Origin: an uncultured Atopobiaceae bacterium
GTDB taxonomy: Bacteria > Actinomycetota > Coriobacteriia > Coriobacteriales > Atopobiaceae
Length of the DNA stretch: 9,035 bases
NCBI GenBank assembly: GCA_947303905.1
Contig: CAMYZR010000039.1
Coordinates: 1-9,035 of the forward strand
Direction: 5' to 3'
Part shown: one piece after another, positions 1-5,251 of the stretch
Position numbering within the stretch: position 1 is the first letter of the stretch
Layout: each line of letters begins with the position of its first letter
Translations under genes and position numbers: made by a program
The notes under the pieces: generated by a model
The model's input: only the letters and a program-made list of their open reading frames with translations
Told to the model about the DNA's origin: nothing
Database searches by the model: none

Positions 1-36
1 CGATCAGTTCTAAGGTACAATCTGTACGGTTGACGT

Positions 37-70
37 GCGCCGCCGGCCCAATCACCGGCGGCGCTCTTTT
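37..70 (+). terminator. Intrinsic terminator (or attenuator) just upstream of argH
   Basis: A perfect 10-bp GC-only stem (GCGCCGCCGG at 37-46 pairs with CCGGCGGCGC at 55-64) with an 8-base loop is followed by TCTTTT at 65-70, the classic form of a rho-independent terminator. It ends 23 bases before the argH ATG. It most simply ends an upstream gene outside the window. Stop codons at 11-13 (TAA) and 31-33 (TGA) are both possible ends for such a gene, and I cannot tell which is real. If a promoter lies at 16-21 (TACAAT resembles a -10 box), the hairpin would instead sit in the argH leader as an attenuator. Confidence 0.8.
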
Positions 71-93
71 GGCTTTTGACGCAAGGGGAGACA

Positions 94-1515
94 ATGGCTC
101 TTTGGTCCGGCAGGTTTGAGCAGAGCGTGAGCGAGTTCACGCAGCGTTTTGGCGCCTCGCTTGAGGTGGACAAGAACATGTACCGCCAGGATATCGCCGG
201 CTCGATCGCGCACGCCAGGATGCTTGCGCGCCAGGGCGTCATCAGCCAGAGCGACTTCGAGCACATCGAGGTGGGCCTGCTCGAGATTGCCCATCAGATC
301 GACCAGGGCCGCTTCAAGTACGACATCAACGACGAGGACATCCACATGGCCGTGGAGGGCGAGCTGATCGACGACATCGGCTCGGCCGGCCAGCGCCTGC
401 ACACGGGACGCTCGCGCAACGACCAGGTGGCCACCGACATCCGTCTGCATGCCAAGAGCATGCTCCTCACCCTGATGGCGGAGAACTACTCCCTCCGCAA
501 GGTCATCACGCGTGCGGCACGCAAGTACTTCGGCGTGGTCATGCCGGGATACACGCACCTGCAACATGCGCAGCCGGTGCTCTTCTCGCATCACCTGCTG
601 GCGTACTTCTGGATGTTCACGCGTGACTTCAAGCGCCTGCACGACGCCTACCAGGCAGCCGACGTGAACCCGCTGGGCTCTGCGGCGCTCGCGGGCACCA
701 CCTATCCGCTGGACCGCTTCTACACCACCGAGCTGCTGGGCTTTGACCATCCCTCGCCAAACTCGATGGACGCGGTGAGCGACCGCGACTACCTGCTCGA
801 CCTCGAGTATGCATGCAGCATGTCGATGATGCACCTCTCGCGCCTGTGCGAGGAGATCGTGCTGTGGAGCACCACGGAGTTTGGCTTCATCACACTCTCC
901 GACAGCTACGCCACGGGCTCCAGCATCATGCCGCAGAAGAAGAACCCCGACTTTGCCGAGCTCACGCGCGGCAAGACCGGCCGCGTGGTGGGAGACCTGG
1001 TGGGCCTGATGGTCACGATGAAGTCGCTTCCCCTCGCATACAACAAGGACCTGCAGGAGTGCAAGGAAGGCGCCATCGACGCCTTTGACACGCTGCGTGA
1101 CGCCATGATCTGCATGGAGGGCATGATCGACACCTGGACCGTGCACGACGACGTGATGCTGAAGGAGGCTGGTCTCGGCTTTACCGCGGCGACGGACGTT
1201 GCCGACTACCTGGCCAAACGCGGCGTGCCCTTCCGCAAGGCGCACGAGATCGTGGGCGAGCTGGTGCTGTACTGCGAGAAGCACAACAAGGGCCTCGAGG
1301 ACCTGACCCTCGAGGAGTTCAGGCAGGCCTCCCCGATGTTCCGCGACGACATCGTGGGCGAGCTCGACCCGGAGGCCATCGCGCGAGCGCGCACGACCTA
1401 CGGTGGAACCGGCCACGACGCGGTGCGTCAGCAGCTTCGCGAGGCAAGCCGCACGCTCAAGCGCGACCGTCGCGTGGTCAAGGGCATCCGCGACAAGGGC
1501 GGCGTGATCGAGTAA
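94..1515 (+). CDS. argH: Argininosuccinate lyase (ArgH)
   Basis: ArgH cleaves argininosuccinate to arginine and fumarate, the last step of arginine biosynthesis, in the cytoplasm as a homotetramer. The 473-residue product is close to the usual family length (about 455-475). It shows the N-terminal LWSGRFEQSVSEFTQRFGAS block, EDIHMAVEGELIDDIG with HTGRSRNDQVATD near residues 86-117, GYTHLQHAQP (152-161, catalytic-base region), and the superfamily signature GSSIMPQKKNPD (275-286) whose serine pair supplies the catalytic residue on the mobile loop. The ArgH-specific C-terminal domain follows (about 360-430, with GLGFTAATDVADYL). The ATG at 94 is chosen because AAGGGGAG lies at 83-90; an in-frame TTG at 76 has no such site. 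The frame is intact and ends in TAA with a terminator 24 bases on, so it is transcribed apart from the pilus genes. argG, the usual partner, is not visible. Confidence 0.97.
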   Translation: MALWSGRFEQSVSEFTQRFGASLEVDKNMYRQDIAGSIAHARMLARQGVISQSDFEHIEVGLLEIAHQIDQGRFKYDINDEDIHMAVEGELIDDIGSAGQRLHTGRSRNDQVATDIRLHAKSMLLTLMAENYSLRKVITRAARKYFGVVMPGYTHLQHAQPVLFSHHLLAYFWMFTRDFKRLHDAYQAADVNPLGSAALAGTTYPLDRFYTTELLGFDHPSPNSMDAVSDRDYLLDLEYACSMSMMHLSRLCEEIVLWSTTEFGFITLSDSYATGSSIMPQKKNPDFAELTRGKTGRVVGDLVGLMVTMKSLPLAYNKDLQECKEGAIDAFDTLRDAMICMEGMIDTWTVHDDVMLKEAGLGFTAATDVADYLAKRGVPFRKAHEIVGELVLYCEKHNKGLEDLTLEEFRQASPMFRDDIVGELDPEAIARARTTYGGTGHDAVRQQLREASRTLKRDRRVVKGIRDKGGVIE

Positions 1516-1539
1516 ACGGCAGGCAGGCAAGCTGCGAGG

Positions 1540-1577
1540 AGCGAGGTGTCGGGGTTTTCCCGAGCCTTGCTCTTTTC
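1540..1577 (+). terminator. Intrinsic terminator of argH
   Basis: AGCGAGG (1540-1546) pairs with CCTTGCT (1565-1571) with one G-T wobble, and TCGGG (1549-1553) pairs with CCCGA (1559-1563) around a GTTTT loop. A small internal bulge (TG against G) separates the two parts. The run TCTTTTC (1571-1577) closes it. The position 24 bases past the argH stop fits a terminator insulating argH from the pilus genes. Confidence 0.75.
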
Positions 1578-1582
1578 GTGCG

Positions 1583-1626
1583 GCGCCCATGTGGGCCTGC
1601 CTCGCACGGACCAGCAACATGGGCGC
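1583..1626. repeat. 10-bp perfect inverted repeat after the argH terminator
   Basis: GCGCCCATGT (1583-1592) is the exact reverse complement of ACATGGGCGC (1617-1626), with 24 bases between. Flanking TGCG (1579-1582) and CGCA (1629-1632) extend the stem past a two-base bulge. There is no T-run after it, so it is not a typical terminator. It could be a second stem that protects the 3' end of the argH message, or a protein-binding site. Only the repeat itself is certain. Confidence 0.55.
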
Positions 1627-1680
1627 GGCGCAACTTGCAGGTCGAGAAACAAAACTCGCGTAAAAGTACTCAAATTAGCA

Positions 1681-1707
1681 TTGAACGATAACGGAAGAAG
1701 TTATATC
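1681..1707 (+). promoter_or_regulatory. Candidate promoter of the pilus operon
   Basis: TTGAAC (1681-1686) resembles a -35 box and TATATC (1702-1707) a -10 box, with a 15-base spacer that is shorter than the ideal 17. The block around it is the most AT-rich of the window (about 38% GC by hand count over 1641-1760), with A-rich sequence upstream. It is the best-placed promoter candidate between the argH terminator and the backbone pilin gene. If it is used, the leader is about 470 bases long. A weaker alternative is TTAATC (1780-1785) with CATAAC (1804-1809), spacer 18. Confidence 0.35.
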
Positions 1708-1720
1708 CTCTTTTTTGGCG

Positions 1721-1760
1721 TTAAGACAGCAAAAAACGACATTAAGACCGCTAAAACGAG
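1721..1760. repeat. Two 21-bp-phased direct repeats (TTAAGAC), possible operator
   Basis: TTAAGAC occurs at 1721-1727 and 1742-1748, each followed by a related tail (AGCAAAAAACGAC and CGCTAAAACGAG). The 21-base period is two turns of B-DNA, so a dimeric or cooperative regulator would meet both copies on one face. The second copy also begins a broken inverted repeat: TTAAG and CCGCTA (1742-1753) against TAGCGG (1770-1775) and CTTAA (1779-1783). The position just after the candidate promoter suits a repressor or activator site for the pilus operon. No regulator gene is present in the window. Confidence 0.4.
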
Positions 1761-1831
1761 AGAGGAGCATAGCGGCACCTTAATCACACCCTAACGACTG
1801 TGCCATAACGCAAAACAAGTCAATACATCGG

Positions 1832-2170
1832 GCAGAGCGGAGGGAAGTCTCCGTATCGGCGTATCTCTGCAGGGTGCGTCGAGATATCCGCGCTGCGTAG
1901 AAAGGAACCAGGAGGATGACGAAGAAGACGGGCACATGCGAGTCCGCACGCCGGGCGAGCCCGCTTTCGTCATGGACCTGCACCCTGAAGCAACCATTGC
2001 ACCGGAAGCCGGACACGGCCTCTGGTGCGGACCGCATTCCGGGGCGCGTTCGCCGCGATTTGCAGGCCACGTGGCCTGTTGGGTGGTGATTGATGGACGA
2101 GCCAACGGAATGAAGCACGGAACAAAGACAGGCAAAGCAGCTTTCGAGTCGAAGCACAAACGCACGACGA
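1832..2170 (+). promoter_or_regulatory. Long structured untranslated leader of the pilus operon
   Basis: This gene-free stretch before the backbone pilin holds several strong stems. GCAGAG (1832-1837) pairs with CTCTGC (1865-1870), enclosing CGGAG/CTCCG (1838-1842 with 1849-1853). ATGACGAA (1916-1923) pairs with TTCGTCAT (1966-1973), with CGGGC/GCCCG inside (1929-1933 with 1959-1963). A 12-pair stem at 1999-2010 and 2017-2028 has a six-base loop, one wobble and one mismatch. CAGGCCACGTGGCCTG (2063-2078) is a perfect palindrome. I matched it to no riboswitch class from memory. Two small frames run through it. The one at 1916-2089 (57 codons) has AAAGGA nine bases upstream; the one at 1936-2181 (81 codons) ends overlapping ATG 2178. 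Their predicted proteins show no recognisable domain. A regulatory leader is an inference; the stems are visible. Confidence 0.45.
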
Positions 2171-2176
2171 AAGGAG
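2171..2176 (+). promoter_or_regulatory. Ribosome binding site of the backbone pilin
   Basis: AAGGAG at 2171-2176 sits 7 bases before the ATG at 2184 but only 1 base before the ATG at 2178. This favours 2184 as the start codon, removing Met-Ser from the longest possible reading. Confidence 0.7.
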
Positions 2177-2183
2177 AATGAGT

Positions 2184-4181
2184 ATGGGTTCGAGATGGAA
2201 GAACAAGCTTGTGGGCGCTATCGCGACGGGTGCCATCGTGGCGGGGCTGTTCCCGGCAATGGCGCTGGGAGCCGATCCTGCGCTTGACCAAAAGATCAGC
2301 GTATCCGGTCTCACTCAGGGCGATACCGCCGTCTACTACCAGATTGTCCAGCAGGACCAGAGCACCAAGGCGTGGAAGCTCTCTTCGGCTGTCGACGTCA
2401 ACAACGACAAGAAGATTGACGGCTCCAATTACACCATCTCTGACCTGACGGCAACTGACACTGACAAGCTGGTGATTACCCCCGACATCGCCAATGCCAT
2501 CTCCGTGGCGCTCAGCACCAACAATGCCGCGTCAACGAGCATGGGAACGGCAAACGCGAGCGGTACTGTCGAGAAGACCATCGCTGCTGCTAACGATACG
2601 GGCTATTCTGCCGATGCTGGCCTCTACATGGTTGTCGCCACGCCTTCCGACAACAACAAGAACGTCGTCTACAAGCCTGTCTTTGTCTCTGCCGACTTCG
2701 ACACTCCGGATGGCACCCACACCCTCCCCTTGGTTGCGGATGAGACTGCCTACAAGGCGGACAGCAACGAGAAGAGCGTCTTCAAGAAGTCGCCAGTGAC
2801 CATCGACAAGGAGTCGGGTACCGCTACCGACAAGCAGAACGATGTGGCTGTCGGCGACGTGGTCGACTTCAAGATCACCGTGCCGCTCGTGACCTACACC
2901 AAGAACTTCACTGACGCAAAGTTCAAGATCACCGACGAACTGACCGATGGCCTCGTCCTCGCCAAGGCGGACGGTAGTGCCGCGGCAGCAACCGACATCA
3001 CCGTGACGGTCAAGAATGGCAGCACCACCATCGGCGCGACTCGTGACAAGGACTACACGGTTACGCTTGACGGGACCAAGAAGTTCGTCGTCGAGTTCAA
3101 GGGCGATAACCCCGACGTGACTGGTACTCAGGATGGCTTCCTGTACCAGGCCGCCAACACCGGAGCTACCGTCGAGATTACCTACAAGGCAAAGGTCACC
3201 TCTGAGGCGGCTCTGCAGGTCAACCAGATGGACAACACTGCTACGCTGAACTTCTCCAACAAGCCGAGCGACACCACTGGTGCTGGCGAGCTCAAGGACA
3301 AGACGCGTCACTATACCTTCGATATCGACGGCAACGTCTTTGGCAGGATCGACGAGATTGGTCCCGAGGGCACCAAGACGAGCGAGATCCGCAAGGTCGG
3401 CATCGACGCTGATGGCAACGTCATCCAGGAGGAGACGACCAGCACGGACATCAAGGACGGGAGCACGCCCACCAATGCCAAGTACTCCTGGCTCCAGGGT
3501 GCCGAGTTCGAGCTGAAGATGATCAAGAAGCACATTGGTACTGAGGCCGGTACGGGCAGCTTCGAGAACTGCGAACCCACCGTCATCAAGTTCAATAATG
3601 CTGGCCTGAGGGTGGCCACCGGCGGCGGCAATGCCAAGTCCGACGCAAACGGCTACATCCCCATGAAGGGCCTGGATGCAGGTGTTTACCAGCTCAAGGA
3701 GGTCAAGGCTCCGCTTGGGTATGCCTTCAACCCCGAGGTTGTGTACACCATCACCATTACCCCGACCTATGTTGCCGAGCCTGCGGGCACGACAGACGAC
3801 GGTAAGGGAGGCGCCGGTGACCTCATCCTCCAGAAGTACGAGGTCAAGATCGAGGCTCCGAAGCTCGACAACAACCAGCAGCCTGTCCAGGGTCAGACGA
3901 TCACCACGATCTCTACCTACGAGGCTGGCAAGGACAGCTCGAACAACCCCATCTCGTTCCTCAATGACGGTGGCACCAAGAACAACGATGCCAGCATCAC
4001 CTTTACGCAGAGTGGCACCCCCGAGGAGATGGGTACCGCCCTCATCACCAACAAGAAGCTGGGCCTGCTCCCGGCGACCGGTGGCTCGGGCATCTTCTTC
4101 TACCTGGCCATTGGTGGCGCCATCGCGGGCGTGTCCTTCTATCTCATGAAGAAGGACGAGCGCAACGAGGCGTCCGAGTAA
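2184..4181 (+). CDS. Sortase-assembled backbone (major) pilin, isopeptide-forming, LPATG-anchored
   Basis: This is the likely shaft subunit of a sortase-built pilus (SpaA/FimA type), exported by Sec and joined head to tail by a pilin sortase. The 665-residue product has a signal peptide (charged start, hydrophobic 9-29, likely cut after ALGA near residue 30) and an N-terminal beta-rich domain to about 195. A D2 isopeptide-type domain follows at about 205-365, with VTIDK at 205-209 and NTATLNF near 351-357 as candidate isopeptide strands. A Cna_B/SpaA-like domain spans about 433-530, with GAEFELK at 439-445 and an E-box-like YQLKEVKAPLGY at 502-513. The C-terminus has LPATG (629-633), a hydrophobic segment (637-655) and a Lys/Arg-containing tail. 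The linking lysine is unclear: no YPK pilin motif is seen, and FKKSP (K201/K202) occupies the expected place. Codon use favours AAG, AAC and ACC, fitting high expression. It heads an operon with the two genes downstream. Confidence 0.9.
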   Translation: MGSRWKNKLVGAIATGAIVAGLFPAMALGADPALDQKISVSGLTQGDTAVYYQIVQQDQSTKAWKLSSAVDVNNDKKIDGSNYTISDLTATDTDKLVITPDIANAISVALSTNNAASTSMGTANASGTVEKTIAAANDTGYSADAGLYMVVATPSDNNKNVVYKPVFVSADFDTPDGTHTLPLVADETAYKADSNEKSVFKKSPVTIDKESGTATDKQNDVAVGDVVDFKITVPLVTYTKNFTDAKFKITDELTDGLVLAKADGSAAAATDITVTVKNGSTTIGATRDKDYTVTLDGTKKFVVEFKGDNPDVTGTQDGFLYQAANTGATVEITYKAKVTSEAALQVNQMDNTATLNFSNKPSDTTGAGELKDKTRHYTFDIDGNVFGRIDEIGPEGTKTSEIRKVGIDADGNVIQEETTSTDIKDGSTPTNAKYSWLQGAEFELKMIKKHIGTEAGTGSFENCEPTVIKFNNAGLRVATGGGNAKSDANGYIPMKGLDAGVYQLKEVKAPLGYAFNPEVVYTITITPTYVAEPAGTTDDGKGGAGDLILQKYEVKIEAPKLDNNQQPVQGQTITTISTYEAGKDSSNNPISFLNDGGTKNNDASITFTQSGTPEEMGTALITNKKLGLLPATGGSGIFFYLAIGGAIAGVSFYLMKKDERNEASE

Positions 4182-4199
4182 GTCTTCCCCCCGTGCAGT

Positions 4200-4286
4200 G
4201 CCTGTGCCGCTTCCCCGGCGGCACAGGCCTGCGCTCGCGGGCTTTGCCCGCACCTGCAAGCATTCCGTGCGGCCTCACCGCCACGG
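4200..4286 (+). other. Three consecutive intercistronic hairpins between the pilin genes
   Basis: Most of the 124-base gap between the backbone pilin stop and the next start folds locally. Stem 1 is a perfect 11-bp pairing of GCCTGTGCCGC (4200-4210) with GCGGCACAGGC (4218-4228). Stem 2 pairs GCGGGC (4237-4242) with GCCCGC (4246-4251) around TTT. Stem 3 pairs CCGTGCGG (4265-4272) with CCG and CACGG (4278-4280, 4282-4286), with one bulged C. No T-run follows any of them, so full intrinsic termination is unlikely. Partial termination, RNase stalling or protection of the pilin mRNA 3' end would lower expression of downstream genes relative to the shaft subunit; that role is inferred. Confidence 0.7.
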
Positions 4287-4305
4287 GAACAAGAAAGGCA
4301 CCATG

Positions 4306-5049
4306 ATGCATCTGCGTCATATGCGACACACAAACAAACTGCCGGGTCACCCGCGCACGCTGGTGCGCCGGACGCTTTCGCTGGCGTGCGGCCTTGCCAT
4401 GGTCCTCACGCTGGCGCTTCTCCCGGCACGCATCGCGCGCGCGGCTACCACCGGCTCGCTCACGCTCTCCATGGTCTATGAGAAGGGTGGCAAGAAGACC
4501 CCGGTCGGGGGCTTCACCGTCACGATGTACCGCGTGGCCTCGTTGGACGACGACATCACGCACTTCACCTTGGAGGACCCCTTCACCGAGCTCGGCTTTA
4601 ACTTTGACCTGGGCATGACCGCGCAGCAGAACAAGGACACGGCTGAGGCCTCGTACAAGATAGTGCAGAAGAGCAAGCCAAGCGGGACCTCGGCGACGTC
4701 TGACAAGAACGGCGTCATCCGCTATGGCAAGCTGCCCATTGGCATGTACCTGGCAGTGCAGACCAAGGCAACCGGCGACGCCAAGGGCTACGAGGAGTTC
4801 ACCCCCTTCCTCATCTGCGTGCCGCAGATCGACGGTGGGCCGACGTTCGACGTGGAGGCTGCGCCCAAGCTGACCCCCGCGAAGAGCGAGAAGCCCAAGC
4901 CGAAGCCCAAGCCCACGCCTACGCCCAAGAAGAAGCTTGCCAAGACGGGAGACCCCACGGATCCGCGTCTGTGGGCTGGGTGCCTGGCGATTGGCGGAGC
5001 ACTCGTCATCATGGGCATCTACGGGCGCCGCAGGGCGGCCGAGGAGTAG
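4306..5049 (+). CDS. Small pilin subunit, probable basal/anchor pilin, LAKTG sorting signal
   Basis: Predicted role: minor pilin that anchors the fibre to the peptidoglycan. The 247-residue protein starts with a long signal peptide (Arg/His-rich 1-22, hydrophobic 23-40, likely cut after ARA near 46). One beta-sandwich, pilin-type domain follows (about 47-188), running from GSLTLSMVY through GGFTVTMYRVAS to GMYLAVQT (146-153) and FTPFLICVP (to 173). A Lys/Pro-rich neck (191-210) leads to LAKTG (211-215), a hydrophobic segment (222-240) and RRR. A proline-rich tail is a known trait of basal pilins such as FctB and GBS52. The E-box glutamate position is Gln152, which I recall as typical of this small-pilin family, so an internal isopeptide bond is doubtful. 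AAAGG (4294-4298) is 7 bases before ATG 4306; the adjacent ATG 4303 is nearly as good. In-frame codons back to 4198 are open but lack a site. Confidence 0.85.
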   Translation: MHLRHMRHTNKLPGHPRTLVRRTLSLACGLAMVLTLALLPARIARAATTGSLTLSMVYEKGGKKTPVGGFTVTMYRVASLDDDITHFTLEDPFTELGFNFDLGMTAQQNKDTAEASYKIVQKSKPSGTSATSDKNGVIRYGKLPIGMYLAVQTKATGDAKGYEEFTPFLICVPQIDGGPTFDVEAAPKLTPAKSEKPKPKPKPTPTPKKKLAKTGDPTDPRLWAGCLAIGGALVIMGIYGRRRAAEE

Positions 5050-5086
5050 CCGCATGAGGCCCGGCAACGACCGGGCGCTCGTGCGG
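5050..5086 (+). other. Long hairpin immediately after the small pilin stop codon
   Basis: CCGCATGAG (5050-5058) followed by GCCCGG (5059-5064) pairs with CCGGGC (5071-5076), then CTCGTGCGG (5078-5086). This gives about 15 pairs with one T-G wobble, one bulged G (5077) and a six-base CAACGA loop. It begins at the first base after the TAG stop (5047-5049). There is no T-run, so it is more likely an mRNA-processing or stability element, or a partial terminator, than a complete terminator. It parallels the hairpins after the backbone pilin. Confidence 0.7.
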
Positions 5087-5251
5087 TGGCGCCGACGGAC
5101 TGACGGGTTAGTTCCCTGGGCGCAGGCATGACCGGTGTGGCCACACAGTCGCACCATTGCACAGCAAGAACGACATCCGCGCATCGCGCCACGGCGGTGC
5201 AAGGACCAGAGCGAACCGAGACATAAACACGCAAGCGCAGAGGTTCAGAAG
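5087..5251 (+). other. Gap before the tip adhesin: palindrome, inverted repeat and weak ribosome binding site
   Basis: No gene is seen. GTGTGGCCACAC at 5135-5146 is a perfect 12-bp palindrome sharing the GTGGCC/GGCCAC core with the palindrome at 2063-2078. TTGCAC (5157-5162) and GTGCAA (5197-5202) form an inverted repeat. AGAGG (5239-5243), 8 bases before ATG 5252, is a modest ribosome binding site, weaker than that of the backbone pilin. I see no convincing promoter, so the tip gene is probably co-transcribed. Confidence 0.45.

Noticed and set aside
52..1620. A 522-codon minus-strand frame opposite argH
   Set aside because: It spans the whole of argH and both flanking hairpins, with a His/Val/Arg-rich translation typical of antisense to a GC-rich gene.
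1979..2040. Possible c-di-GMP (GEMM) riboswitch in the leader, suggested by AACCATTGCACCGG and pairing stems
   Set aside because: The conserved GEMM core with its tetraloop-like and ACGCAAAGCC segments is not present in the right order. The resemblance is limited to a few bases.
1916..2089. A 57-codon plus-strand frame starting at ATG 1916 after AAAGGA
   Set aside because: The upstream site is plausible, but the translation (many Arg, Trp, Pro, Ser) shows no signal peptide or domain, and the same bases form a hairpin whose arm begins at this ATG. Not strong enough to call a gene.
1791..2291. Minus-strand frames in the leader (1780-2157, 1791-2291, 1970-2314)
   Set aside because: They overlap one another in different frames, run into the pilin gene and have low-quality compositions. 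No domain is recognisable.
2532..4259. A 575-codon minus-strand frame opposite the backbone pilin
   Set aside because: It is the antisense image of the pilin gene, with no ribosome binding site context or recognisable motif. The plus strand carries signal peptide, pilin domains and LPATG.
4198..4305. N-terminal extension of the small pilin to ATG 4198
   Set aside because: It would place the signal peptide over 80 residues in, translate through the intercistronic hairpins and lack a ribosome binding site. The start at 4306 has AAAGG at good spacing.
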